From NCBI GenBank assembly GCA_958299035.1, contig CATQJL010000223.1, forward strand, positions 73,859,600 to 73,923,599: a stretch of DNA of 64,000 nt, given 5' to 3'. Position 1 is the first letter of the stretch. Each line of letters opens with the position of its first letter. The notes under the pieces are model-generated. The model was not told the DNA's origin, searched no databases, and saw only the letters and a list, made by a program, of their open reading frames with translations. A program made the translations under genes and the position numbers. The DNA is from Cylicocyclus nassatus (Eukaryota; Nematoda; Chromadorea; Rhabditida; Strongylidae). Positions 36,033 through 48,600 of the stretch are shown here, piece by piece.

Positions 36033-36201
36033 AGTACGCGAAATACCCATATCTGCGTCTTCAGTGTATCACAATCATTCTGGTCCTACTCTTAATCGGA
36101 CAGAACACTGCCTGCAACACATGCATCGAATACTGTGGTGTAAACTTGACATTATGTCCACTTTTTATTGGCTCAAATCTCCCCTGTTTATGTCAGATCA
36201 G
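36033..36201 (+). CDS. Candidate exon of a small cysteine-rich secreted protein
   Basis: Between CTTTGTTAG and a GATCAG|GTTCGT donor the frame gives a hydrophobic run ITIILVLLLIGQNTA, like a signal peptide, followed by a Cys-rich segment with spacing CxxCxxxCx6Cx9CxC. I found no in-frame ATG in this exon, so a short 5' exon is implied. A possible next exon is 36474-36526 with a strong GTAAGA donor. The family is not recognised. Confidence 0.33.
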
Positions 36202-37204
36202 GTTCGTCTATGCACAGTGGTCCCAAAAATGCTTTGCGGTGGAGGAGGGGATTATTTCGTTATTGATTATTTGGTTGATAAGGAACAACTGTCTGATAAT
36301 AAACCATTCCATTTCACATACTCTCACTTCATGGTGGTCAACTTGGTATCTTGGTATCTTGGTTTTACAATCCTCATTTGCTAAAATCAATTGGGTGGCA
36401 CAACTACTTATTAATCGAATAGACGAGCGACTGGGCGATAACGGCAATAGTGACAGCTCCAGAACTTGGTATCCAGGCTCTTTTACATAGCCAAATTGGG
36501 AGTGTATAGACTGGATACCAACTTCTGGTAAGAAATGCTATCAAGCAGTAAAAGTTTTGCCTAGAAAAATGGGCTCCGCCGAGTGCATTAGAGGGTCATG
36601 AGGATGATCCAATGGCTAAACAGGTGCATGGACAATCTGCAACTTGTCCATGATAGAAATGAATACATTCACATAATCGAAGACAGGTTGTTAATAATAT
36701 TTTCATTAACGACACCTAAAAGGCAGCGGTTGAGCAAATTCCCTGCCTAAAAATTCCTGGGTCGGTAGTAAACTTATCGAAACTCAGAGTTATAACTCAG
36801 AGTTAACTCTGAGTTATCTCTGAGCTAACGCGCAACATTTTGACCCCCTTAACAGGTGTTTGAACAGATCATATCCGGAAAGCGATGATATGGCAGGATT
36901 CTCCTTAACACGTAGTTTATTCCTAGTAGCGCAACATTGTCCAAATCGTCCTGCACAAGAAACAGCGCCACCAAACGCGCAACTAGTGTCTGCGATGACT
37001 CTGAGTTTGATGCGTGTTCCAGTCTATCGTGGAACTCAGAGATAACTCTGAGTTTGGCCAGAGAAAGAGAAATAGTGCGCAAAAGAAGAGGGGCAGCTAA
37101 AAAGTCCTCCGGGGTACATTTTGCTCGTAATTCAAGCAGGCATGATGGGGATATCGTGGTGCGCAGTGATTTACAAAATTTTGAAATTTTGTAAAAACTT
37201 GGCC

Positions 37205-37600
37205 CAGGGGGTTATTCGGTGCGCTAATCACGCATATGGTACCCATCTTTTACTAAGGGGTCATGTAGAGGTGTTACGGTAGGTTTACGGTAGATGGGAG
37301 AAAATCACGAAACTAATCGAAACTTGGTACACTGGGGTTATTCGGGGCGCCGATAACGAATATGACGTGTTTATACTGCAGTGTCATCTGAAGGGGCTAC
37401 GGTAGGTTTACGGTAGATGAATTAAAGCGCGGAATTTGCCGAAATTTGGTACACTGGAGTTATTCGGGATGTAGATTAAGGACAATCTATCTGCTACATA
37501 TACTGGTGACATATGGAACGGTTACGGTAGGTATATGGTAAGTAAGACGAAATCATGGAAGGGCAAACTTTGCCCGGAGGATTTATTCTGTGCGCAAATC
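37205..37600. repeat. Tandem repeat of about 122 bp, three units and a part
   Basis: GTTATTCGG starts units at about 37211, 37337 and 37459, with a degenerate fourth near 37580. Each unit carries GTTACGGTAGGTTTACGGTAGAT or a close variant and ends ACTTGGTACACTGG. Spacing is 126, 122 and 121 bp. Confidence 0.7.
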
Positions 37601-37805
37601 ATAATAGTCAATTCTTACAATTGCGTATGCCATCAGCTTTCTCTATTGTTTGAAGCTTTCAGCTGCGCAAAAGACCAATCCTCGTGATGAACCATCACTG
37701 CCCTATAGAAATGGAAATGGGGTTTTGGTATAACTTGTTTTGACCTGCTAAGTGTTAATGGAATGAGTGAGTACATTATGGCAAAGCAATTTTAGGGTTC
37801 GTGGG

Positions 37806-37880
37806 TGTGTCATGGTCTAGCGGTTTAGTGATAGGATCTTTACGCTAGACCATACAGGTTCGAGTCCCTACTTTAACGTC
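37806..37880 (+). tRNA. tRNA-like sequence, probably pseudogene or SINE relic
   Basis: An A-box-like TGGTCTAGCGGTTTAGTG and a B-box GGTTCGAGTCC are spaced about as in a tRNA, but the ends do not form an acceptor stem and the anticodon arm is irregular. It is probably not a working tRNA. Confidence 0.25.
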
Positions 37881-38045
37881 GCTTTTGCAGCAAAGTGCTT
37901 AACAGCTCCTCAAAGCAAAACTCCGAGCTTGAGAGTTGGAATTCGGAATTACGAAAGCGGAACTCAGAGTTCCAATAAGCGTAACTCAGAGTTTCAGAAA
38001 CGGAACTCAGAGTTATCTCTGAGTAAACGCGGAGCTTCAAACTCG

Positions 38046-38738
38046 GAGTTTCGACCAGATTACTACCGACCCTCGTTTATTCTCGCTTATCGGTTTTTAT
38101 CGGTTATTCAATGCACTGATTCCAAAAACTTACCTTAAAGCGCGTGAATATGGAGAAAACGACCATCCTAAGGCTCTTCATTTTACATGTGGACAGCGGA
38201 ACAGTTCCTGCCAAAATGGAGATGCAGAGTTGTTGCGTAACCCACCCACAAGATCATGCGCGTAGTGGTTTAAGGAAAATATTTTTTTTAGCAAGAGACC
38301 TGCCGTGCGAGCGGACTAGCTCTGATTTTATTGGAGGAGAGGTGGTGGAGGGAAAGGCAAAAAACATACAACATCAAAATTCAGAATGTTCAATTTTGCC
38401 GAGCCACTGCATTTAAGCTTAGGCCATGTAACTGTTACCATTGCTAGCAGAGTTGCAGTGGTGCTATCATGTTAGCACTATTATTACGGACATTAATTTA
38501 CCGGTGTTAACAGTAATTGACTTCTCTTCGACTGTTTGAAATTACTATTCCACTCGACGCATGTCAAGACCACGCCGTGCAAGCCACTCTCACTCTTCGA
38601 TAATTTAAAGAGAGGGCGTCATAAGTGAAGGTTGCTTGAACATCTGCTCCACATAAAATATGAAGGTTGCTTATAGAAGAAAAGGAAGAAAAATAGAAAG
38701 AAAAAAAGAAAGAAAGAAAGAAAGAAGGAAAACAAATA
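38046..38738. other. Spacer with GAAA-rich tract
   Basis: No gene is supported. A GAAA/GAAG microsatellite-like tract lies at about 38680-38730. Confidence 0.4.
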
Positions 38739-39041
38739 TCAAAAGCAAAAGACGGTGAGCAAAAAGCTCCCTCGGCTAAGCATATTCCAAAATTTGGGCT
38801 CTTTTGAATTATCGATCAATTGGAAGGTTCGCGGGATCCAAACAATCGTTTTGTTGGGTAGCTTGTACGAGTTAGTATCCTTCCTACTTTCTGCTTCGGT
38901 GCAGCGATCAAAACTCATTAAATAATCCTCCCACAACGGTGTGCAAATCAAACTCCTGCGAGCAACACATACTGATACTTCAAGATCCACAAGCTGATCA
39001 TCCAATTTAAGCGAAAATAAATGAAAGTTGACTCATAATTC
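38739..39041 (-). pseudogene. Coding-like open frame, possible gene or retroelement remnant
   Basis: A minus-strand frame of about 100 codons has a composition more like a real protein than nearby ORFs: LDDQLVDLEVSVC..., WEDYLMSFDRCTEAESRKD, NKTIVWIPRTFQLIDNSKEP, then a TGA. It lacks an ATG at its upstream end; an ATG lies inside at MSFDRC. A possible acceptor (GATGATCAG) is near 38994. It lies 330 bp beyond the Ly6-like gene on the same strand. The family is not recognised. Confidence 0.3.
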
Positions 39042-39350
39042 TATCACGTCCCAAAAGCAAACAACTAAAGACCGGTCATTGAAAAAATGCAGTGTACATA
39101 CAATAACAGATCTTATCTCAAAAGGTTACATAGAGTACATGCTGAGTTGCAACCAAATTTGTATCACGAATTATGTCCGAAATGAAAAATAGCTCATCTA
39201 CTACATAACAAAAGCTTGATTAATCACAGACTGCTCCCGTTATATATTTGCGCAAGTATGCTATATGAAATCGTTTACTATCACTTGAATGGCACACTTT
39301 GAAAATGAACGACTCAAAATAAAGCATTGACCCGAAAACAAAAGACGCTT

Positions 39351-39356
39351 TTTATT
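39351..39356 (-). promoter_or_regulatory. Poly-A signal of the Ly6-like gene
   Basis: AATAAA on the minus strand, 15 nt past the TAA stop at 39372-39374; close but usable spacing for a short 3' UTR. Confidence 0.6.
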
Positions 39357-39371
39357 GTAGGCGGCAGTTTT

Positions 39372-42300
39372 TTAAACTTTAGATTTTGGCAACTTCACTC
39401 CTTTTAGTAGTCGTTGTCGACTTAGCTCCACAGTACTGGTGGCGTTCGTTGGCTTTTCGGAATCTGGAAGATTGCACAGATCCGTATTGCAGCAACACAC
39501 AGTCAGCTCAAGAGAAGTATAGTTCTGGCATCCAACCTGAAATGTAAACATTGATGAGGGGGTTCTAGATACTCAGTTTTGAATGGCTTAGATAAATAAG
39601 TAATTTCCATTGTTTCTAGGTGTTAAACTAGCAATAGGATTCATAAAAAATGAGATGATCAATTAGAAATTTTGAGAGTTTATTCTGCCCATTACATTAC
39701 GTGCTACGTTACAGCGTTTCAATGCAAAAGGAGTATAAACGCCTATCAACGTCTTTTGGCGCCAGGTAGCCAAGGCTATGCTCTCCAGTAATACCACCGA
39801 ACTACACTGGACATCTACTCAGACAATCGCCGGGGGCAGGCGGGCACCGGAAAATACGCGTTGAAATTTCGCATCCCGCTCGCAAATCCCAGGAAAATAG
39901 TTAGCGAATTTCTGAGAGACCGCCTGTTGAATCTTTTTTCGCTCTTATCTTTTGCAGATATATTGCTGAATCTCTGAGGAATCGAGAATTCAGCAAGCGA
40001 CGATCCGAAAAGTCCTGATTGCCTCTCAAAAAATTCGCGAGCGGGATTCGAGAAAGCAGTCGTCTATTTTTCCGGTGCCCGCCTGCCCCCGGCGATTGTC
40101 TGAGTACTACCTAGGAGGGCGTGGAGGACTATATGTCGCCGAATTTGGAAGAGTCCCGCGCGGATTCCCTGCAGTAACGCATGTCCGCGCATGTACTCAG
40201 ATACTTTTTCCGGCTGGTGACCGGGCGACGACGGCCTTCCGGCCGAGAGCCGGGCCATGTTTTGGGGCGGAGCCTAAAACCGGCCGAGGAGCGGGCTAGA
40301 AACTACCACCGGCTGGCTTCCGGTCGCGTCCGCAAAAGCGCGCGAAGGCGCACAAAAACGAATACCGTCAGATTCAATAGTGAGCATGCGATTTCATCAT
40401 CACTACGCGCCTTACAGGACCTTTTGATTCTTGTTTTTTCGTGATTATAATATTTTTGTGGTACTATGTCTTTCTTTACATGCTGTTCGTGTATTGTCAT
40501 GTTTCATCGCTCATCTTTGTTTTCAGTTTCAGCAGACTAGGAAGGCTTCCATGTCGTCACTAAACTGTCATATTGTTTGTGCTCAAAAATTTACTAGTGT
40601 TTCGTGTGATTTCCCCTTGTTATTTGGTCATTTGGTCTGCTTCCATCCCCACGAAAAAGGAGGACCCTCATAGGTACATGTTTGATTTCTTTATCGACCA
40701 GCATATCCTCAAACAATTTTCAGATTGGAGTGCGTTAGTTCACAAGTTGAAATGCTTGAGACTGCTAATGAAGGAATTTCTGCTGTGGTTGAGCTTGGAT
40801 TATCTGCTTATTTGTCTGCTCCGGAGAACATTCTGTCTATATTATAAGTGCTCTAACAACTTGGTGGTTGGTTATTTATTGATGGTTGTCTGGAAAATAA
40901 GTGGACACATATGGAAATAAATAGTCTGTTCATCGGTGTTGTCCATACATACTGCAAAAGGTGAGCAATTTGTTTCTTGTTCAATCTTCCTCTTTAGAAT
41001 TGGAATTTGTAATGAATATATGGTTAATATGTAATGCGCATATGCTCTAACGCGGAAGAATAACATAACTTCAATTATGCCACAATGCTGCCGTAGCCTA
41101 CTGCAGTTGGCGCTCATCTTCATAAGATCCCTATAATCTTTATTTGCAGGTACACGCGGCTGACTTCTTACTTTTTTGTGAGATACGTGTCACGAATCTT
41201 ACAAGGGAAGTTCGCCGAATCGAAATGGCCGATTGATATGTGGTATATCCCGGACGCGGGGATCGGAAGGTTAGTATCAAATGTGCGCCCATTAGCTGCG
41301 ACGCCTTATTGTGAAGCAAGTTATGGCCCTCTGAAGTTTTTGGCGTGTGCATGTCTAGAGAACGCACAAATGCTCAGATTGTGGTCTTCTGGTGTAGTGG
41401 ATAGCGTCTCGGACTCACTGGTGACCGGTAAGGGTTCGAGTCCTGTTGCTGTCCACATGTTTTGCGTTCTTCTCAAAATTCATTTTTTACCTGTTTTATG
41501 TATTAACTAGCTGGCTTACCCGGCTCCGCCGTATCCGGACCAAACTTGGCACACATACACTTCGGGCCCCGGCGGGTGTCACAGTCCACTTTTCGTTATC
41601 GATCGATGTCGGTTTTACCGATTTTTATCGATTTTTTGCAGAGTTCACCTACAGGGCTAGGAGTTGGCACAGGGGGGGAAGTGAGCATGGGGATTCCGAA
41701 TACAATATTAGTTTTCAGAATTATCGATTACTTTTATTGATTTTATCGATTTTTTGTAAATTTTGACATGCGAGGCTGGGATTTTGCACAGGGGGGTAAT
41801 CGAGCATGCTGATTACGAACACAATATTAGTTTTCAGGATCGTCCATTACTTTTATCGATTTTATCGATTTTTTTGTAAAGTTTGACCTGCGGGGCTGGG
41901 AGTTTGCACAGGGGGTAATCGAGCATGCAGATTACGAATACAATATTAGTTTTCAAGATCGTCCATTACTTTTATCGATTTTATCGATTTTTTGAAAATT
42001 TGAGCTAGGGGGCTGGAATTTGGCACAGGGGTGTAATCGAGCATGCTGATCACCCCCCTTGGGGATGATCAGCATGCTCGATTACCCCCCTGTGCCAACT
42101 CCCAGCCCCCTAGCTCAAACTTTGCAAAAAAATCGATAAAATCGATAAAAGTAATCGATAATCCCGAAAACCAATATTGTATTCGGAATCCCCATGCTCG
42201 ATTACCCCCCTGTGCGAACTCCCAGCCCCGTAGCTCAAACTTTGCAAAAAAATCGATAAAATCGATAAAAGTAATCGATAATCCTGAAAACCAATATTGT

Positions 42301-42631
42301 ATTCGGAATCCCCATGCCCGATTACCCCCCTGTGCCAACTCCCAGCCCCGTAGCTCAAACTTTGCAAAAAAATCGATAAAATCGATAAAAGTAATCGATA
42401 ATCCTGAAAACCAATATTGTATTCGGAATCCCCATGCTCGATTACCCCCCTGTGCCAACTCCCAGCCCCGTAGGTGAACTCAGCAAAAAAATCGATAAAA
42501 ATCGATAAAATCGATATCGATCGATGACGAAAAGTAGCCTATGACACCCGCCGGGGCCCGTAGTGTATGTGTGCCAAGTTTGGTCCGGATCGGTTCAGAA
42601 ATGGAATTTTCTATTCGGAACATACGTACAC

Positions 42632-42662
<31 letters not shown>

Positions 42663-45600
42663 TACAGACAAACAGACATTCAGCTTTATATATAAGATGA
42701 GGTAAAAATGACACACACGGGTTACGGGATGATTTTTCTCACGAAAATTCGATCAATGCTTCATATGTAAAATTTTCGTAGAACATAGCAACGACTTTTT
42801 AGCGACGGCTTTTCAGTTGACTTTGAAGATTTGCCAAATCCTCACTCCCACATACTATCTTCGATTGCACATAGTATTTAAGTGACAATCTCCAAGTTGT
42901 ATCACGTCGTACTATTGATTCTTGCTGAGCTACCTTGTGAGAATGACACGGCAGGATGTATAATTAGTAGTGTTTGAACGCCCGTATGTTCATTTTTTAC
43001 CTCAGTATTGCATAAAACAGGTAAAAAATGAATTTTGAGAAGAACGCAAAACATGTGGACAGCAACAGGATTCGAACACCGGTCACCTGTGAGTCCGAGA
43101 CGCTAACCACTACACCACACGACCACAATCTGTGCATGTGCGTTCTCTAGACATGCACACGCCAAAAACTTCAAAGGGCCATAACTTGCTTCACAATAAC
43201 GCGTCGCAACCAATGGGCGCACATTTGATGCTAACCTCCCGAGCCCCGCGTCCGGGTATATACCACATATCAATCGGCCATTTCGATTCGGCGAACTTCC
43301 CTTGTTAGAAGCGGAGTCGTTTCTTCTAGCTTCAGTTTCTAAGCTCAAGTCTACATGCGGATTTGCTCACTGTTTGTGTCGTGCATCCCAGAATTGTTCC
43401 CATATATGCCATCAACGTGCCTGTCTTTCGATCGTTTCAACGCTTTGACTCCAGCAAATAAGGCGCTTATCCGAAGCACTGTTGAAATGATTGAAAGACA
43501 GCCACGTTGAAGTTCCTATGTGAACTATTTTGGAGAATGCACCATATGTAATGCAATATGTTCTTTATATTGTGTTTTGCACATGTTGTATGTTGTACAT
43601 ATGTTGAACATAATTCGTGTCTTCTCTGTTGTCCCTCTTGTAAATATCGAATAAAATATTATAAGAGATTTTTGTATAACGCTATATGATTAGAATAATA
43701 ATATTGTCAACGAAGCTAAACCTAGCGAGTCGTGCCCCAATAATCCGCTGCGCTGGGAAGCCGGCTGGCGTCCGCGCCGTTTGCGTGCCAACACCGGCTG
43801 GCGGGCGGCCGGCGGCCGGCTCGCCCGGAATTGAGGTGTTGCCTCAGCCGGTCATCGCCCGGTCACCAGCCGGAAAAAGTATCTGAGTACAAGGGTGCGT
43901 ATTTGTCGCAAATCACCGCGGGGACCGCCCTTTTTCGGCGACATATAGTCCTCTACCCCCTAGGAGGAGTTATCAACGCTAGAAGTGCGGATTTGTCAAG
44001 CGTTCTGTAGCGCATATTCTATCAAGAATGTTCCAACAACATTTACCTGGGACTTTATAAGTGCGTTTATTTCTAATTAGTATACTAAGCAGCGCTTCGC
44101 ACCCTCAACCTGCTTTTTGACAATTTCATTCATTGGGACTCGAATAACTCCCTAAGAAAAACCCCAACTCCTCGATCTAATTTCATCAATAACTTGATCA
44201 TTTTGCATATAAAAAGTTATGCTTGAGGACCGCACAAAAAGGAGAACACACAAGAAACAATGGATTCCCTTGTCTTTGCGATATGCAAAGTTCGCGTAGG
44301 ACGTTCCTAATATGCGCTAGCTCGAGCTGCTGGCGTGCTGTCTTCCCAGCAGTCCCCGGATAGGTATGAGTCTGATTAAATACCGCCTCTCCTCTCTAAG
44401 CTAAATATTTTTCTAACAATTTACCACCAAGTAGTTCCGTATCACTATCGCTATCTTTTGGCTAAAAGTGGCAGGCTAATCTATCCACACTTTAGCAATG
44501 TTTGTTTATTCACACTCGTTTTGGCACAAGTTGAATATAGATAAAGTTTTAAAAGAAATCGAGACCAGTCCAGCTGGCAAATGACTGAGCGGCTCCAGCT
44601 GGCTTGAGAAAAGTTTACCATTTTTTTCAATCCATCATCAATCATTGTTCTCATAAATTTCTCGGCTATAGTTCAAGACCCCTCTGCGCATGTGCAGACC
44701 GAAATCGGCAAATCATTGCGTGCTTCTTGGGTGCAAGGCATTCGTTTATTTGGGGGAAATTTGAAAATTTCCCCTCTAACGAGATCGCGTTAGAGCAAAT
44801 ATAAATATGATAAATAAACATATATAATGACCCTGCCTTAGACTTGCTCAAACTGATTATGACTCGATGAACAGTTATTAACTTAGGGTTTGATCATGTA
44901 TTTTTCCGCAATTTAGGGTCACCGGACCCGAAAAGAAGGTATTCCCTTCGCTTCCTACAAAAACAATATCAAGCTTGATCAGGTCCAGTTGCGGGTCCTG
45001 CTCTGAATACTAGAAAATCAACTCGGCGGAATGTGCCTTTGTTTTATTTCTAAGGTAACAGCACAACTTTTTTTACACAGAGTAATCCTTGATATTTTTA
45101 CACTAAAAAGCAATTAACGCGAGTCACATTATTGCCATCTTTTTGTTGCTCCTTTTTTTTTCTTTTAGCAGACGTGAAAAAGTGGTGAAAGAAGTGGAAT
45201 TTTGAAGAAAAAGGTATTTGTTTAATCGCTGTCAACACTTAAGTTTTTCACAGCTGTTGTGCATGTGCACGTGACGTTCACTGGTGAGAACTAATTTGAA
45301 TGTGCTGAATGAACAGTGATGGAAAAATTCCTTAGCTTTTTGCGCAAAATTTGCTTTTTTGAGATAGATAAAAATTTTGTTTCTACGTGATAATTCGACT
45401 TCTTGCTTTTTTCTATACCCCATCTCCAAAAAAAAATCTATGGTCGTCACATGCAGCCCAAAAATAGTACGACTAGATTATTAGTCTCGTCCAACGTTAT
45501 CGCAAGCCATCTGCAGCGTTCGCTTACGTCTTCACCAGGTCGTAAAAGCGTTTGTTGAATTGTTTTCAGCAACGAAAAGCAAAGGTTATGCAAACCGTAT

Positions 45601-48600
45601 CTCCCTGTCGGACATAAGAAACTGTCAAAAGCAAAGGCCTTACCTGGCAAACATCAAGAAGCTTGTGTTCGGTGTTTGGTGTTTGACAGGAAGCGGTGAT
45701 CTCCGTCATATCATCGGTAAATGATTCGAAGCAATGTTTCATTCCATCTTCACAATTATTTGCGACAAAATTCGAACTCGGCACATTGTTGACAACACCT
45801 TTAGAGCCTAAAAGGGGTTATTGTAAGCTTTCAATAAGTGTTTGTTTGCGGAGGGTTCAGCGTTATTCTTTTTTTCCACTGGGAAGCTATTTTGGAACAA
45901 AACTGATAGTGGATGATGCTTTACGTAAACAACAGAAACGGTGACTCGAATATAGCGAAATGAATGATAGGATGGGTCAAAAACCATGTTATTTCTACAA
46001 ATATAGCAAGAAGGCTCTGCTATAGTCACAGCTCTTTTGAAGAGAAAATTTTTTTTTACTCATAGAAGTTCTGTTCGCTTGCTGAATGGATAGTTTCCAA
46101 AAATTTGGAATGTGATTGAGGTGCATAGGCGAACAGCTTTCGTAAGCTTATGCATACTCAAGAAATCCTTCTTACATAAAATAACCTTGCGGAAAAGCAT
46201 TAACAATCGTTGCAATCCGTAATCACGCGGCGACTGAAATCGTGCGAGGTATGGACCATGTCTAGGGCGAATCGACTCCGCAATTATAAATATTTTCATA
46301 GAAGGGCGTACGCTCAAAGGCAGCGTCCAGGCAAATCTGAACATATGGGGCTCTTACGTGGATCGTAATTTTGGGGCTCTAACTAAGCCGCTGCCCAAGC
46401 GGTAGCTCAGGTAATGCTCTAACGGCTGAGATTTTCGCTTCGAAACTGGACCCCGAGATCGTATTTCGCAGGGATTCATGGCGCAACCCATGGGTCCTTG
46501 CGCGAAAGATGGGTTGCGCCATGAATTCATGCGAAATACGATCCCAAGGTTCCGTTTCGAGGCGAATATCTCAGCCGTTAGTGCAATACCTGAGCTGCCG
46601 GTTGGGCAGGGGCTTAGCTAGGGCCCCAAAATAATTACTATCCACGTGAGAGTCCCATAGTCCAGATTTGCCTGGACGCTGCCTTCAAGAAAAACGTCAA
46701 CAAACATTAATCAATTTTATGCTTTAACCGTCTTTTGCTGTTCACAACTTTCTAGAACATCGAGTTTCGGTTTAATTCCCCAAGTTTATTTTCCATGAAG
46801 AAAAAATTTGTTGGAGTTAGTTTGATTTTTATTTGTTTTTCGATTATTATTAACGGTCTTCCCTCATTACTGGCCTCAGGGGAAGGTCGTATTCTCTGTC
46901 TAATTTCCGTCTTGGCAGGAAAGAAACGGAAATTAGAAATTTGTTCAATTTTTAGTATTTCATCCCAGCGTAAAGACAGGAGCACTTAGGAAATAAACAC
47001 GAAAATACTAAGAAAGTCTGTCCAGAATGAAATTTCTATAAGCTATTGGTAGCCGCATGTCACACACATTTGATGCTCTTTCAAAAACATTTTACTCAGC
47101 AAAATCTCTCCAGATAAAGAATGTTTTCAAAGACTTGTTCATTGATCGTTACAAATTTGGTAATGATTACAGGTGACATTTTCCGTCATCGCATAAATAT
47201 TTAGAACAATATCGCTGCCACTATCAAAGAACATTGATGTTGTCGGATGGAATTACCGTGCGCGATCGTTGACTCGCCAAAAAGTCGCTGAGCGTAAACA
47301 AATTGACCCGACCCCTATCTGTTTTGAACCTCATAGCATAGACAACAGTCCCACCCCCCCCCCCCCGATTCCGATACCAGGGTGTATAGAATTGCTGTGA
47401 GCAAAATCCGGGCATGTTAACAAAAAACAGAGAAAGGTCTGGAAAATTTCGAGAGCAATTTGTCTGGAAATAATGGCAAATAAGTATGGATAGTAAGGGA
47501 AACGAAACCTGGAGGAAAGGGAACTTATTCTCTAGAAGTTAGCACGTGCACTACGTTATCTATGTGAAAATATTACGGTAAGTAGATTCTGAACTTTTGC
47601 CATTTAGGCTACAGACTTTTTTGATAATTTGGAATGGATCCAAAATTTATTTTTGTAAGGATAACGAAACGCAATCTCCTATTGCTACCTCTCCTGAAAT
47701 AAATTTTTTTCCAAAACGCTTTCGGACCCGATATCTAGTAAAGTTGTAGTTCTGTAGTACCCTGTGGTACAGACAGTACTTGCATGTGACCAGTTGCCAT
47801 GCTTGTGCTTGTACAAAGTGACCACAGAGAGCTCATTTCTGAATGTTGCGGGTTAAATCCTTCATTTTACGCGCATATGCTGTCGGCACCGTAGGGACAC
47901 TAAACTGCCAAATCCACAACTTGGAACTCTCTGCTAGGGCTCGGTTGCAAATGTTGTTCACATTTTTTCTTGTGAGTAATTGATTATTCTGTAAATTGTC
48001 ATATTTGGGTGCTGTAACCCTTCTTTCAACATCTTAGCTTCTCCCAACGCATGAATCTACATTCACGGACAAAAGGAAACCACGTCACCAAATAATCATA
48101 AGAAGTCACGCATCGGGTTGCTGGCGCAATTGTGAGATTCATGAATCATTATGCAGCAAATTTATGCTTGAATAGCAAGATTCGTAGAATAATATTTAGG
48201 CAGAAAATGTATTCAAAACGCAGATGGAATATGCCATGTTAACAGTGCATTACTGTTGTCTGCACTTTGTCCAATTTCAAAATGGAAGATATATATTATC
48301 GAGTCATCGATCCTCCTCGCTACTGTAAGACTACGGTCAAGGGAACTTTAGCCGGTAAAGCTATAATCTATCTCAGAAAAGCTTCCGAAAAACCCCGTCA
48401 TCGAATTCAAAAGGACACCCGAGTCTGTAAAGGAATTGTAACTTTCTGTAAACCTCATAAAAGCTAAATGATTGTGAAGATAAAACGCTGAAAGATTCAT
48501 ACTAATTCTAAATCAATAAAGAACGGTTGATAACTCATATTATACTGCGACGGTGAAATCCAGGATGAGGTTATCTATGGACTTTAAATTACTTCAAATT

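Larger units (their letters stand above)
36779..38045. repeat. Region bracketed by ACTCAGAGTTA palindrome clusters
   Basis: Three clusters of AACTCAGAGTT / AACTCTGAG in both orientations lie at about 36779-36832, 37000-37060 and 37950-38030. Between the last two is a tandem array of about 122 bp. It could be a composite element whose ends are made of the palindromic motif; no target duplication was found. Confidence 0.5.
40111..43963. repeat. Large nested inverted repeat, about 3.9 kb
   Basis: The outer arms read CTAGGAGG...GAGGACTATATGTCGCCG at the left and the mirror (CTAGGGGG...GAGGACTATATGTCGCCG) at the right. Further in, both carry CTCAGATACTTTTTCCGGCT and a GC-rich block, then a tRNA-like unit (41198-41506 against 42985-43306). 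Order is preserved in mirror image. The left arm has a Helitron and an extra segment of about 400 bp. The likely centre is 42716-42984. It could be one TIR transposon or an inverted duplication. Confidence 0.65.

Noticed and set aside
41384..41456. tRNA gene
   Set aside because: A and B boxes are present but acceptor and T stems do not pair; the mirror copy is equally defective, so it is a SINE or pseudogene.
42043..42477. 129-144 aa ORFs on both strands
   Set aside because: Direct products of the 120-bp minisatellite, whose length is a multiple of three, inside the Helitron.
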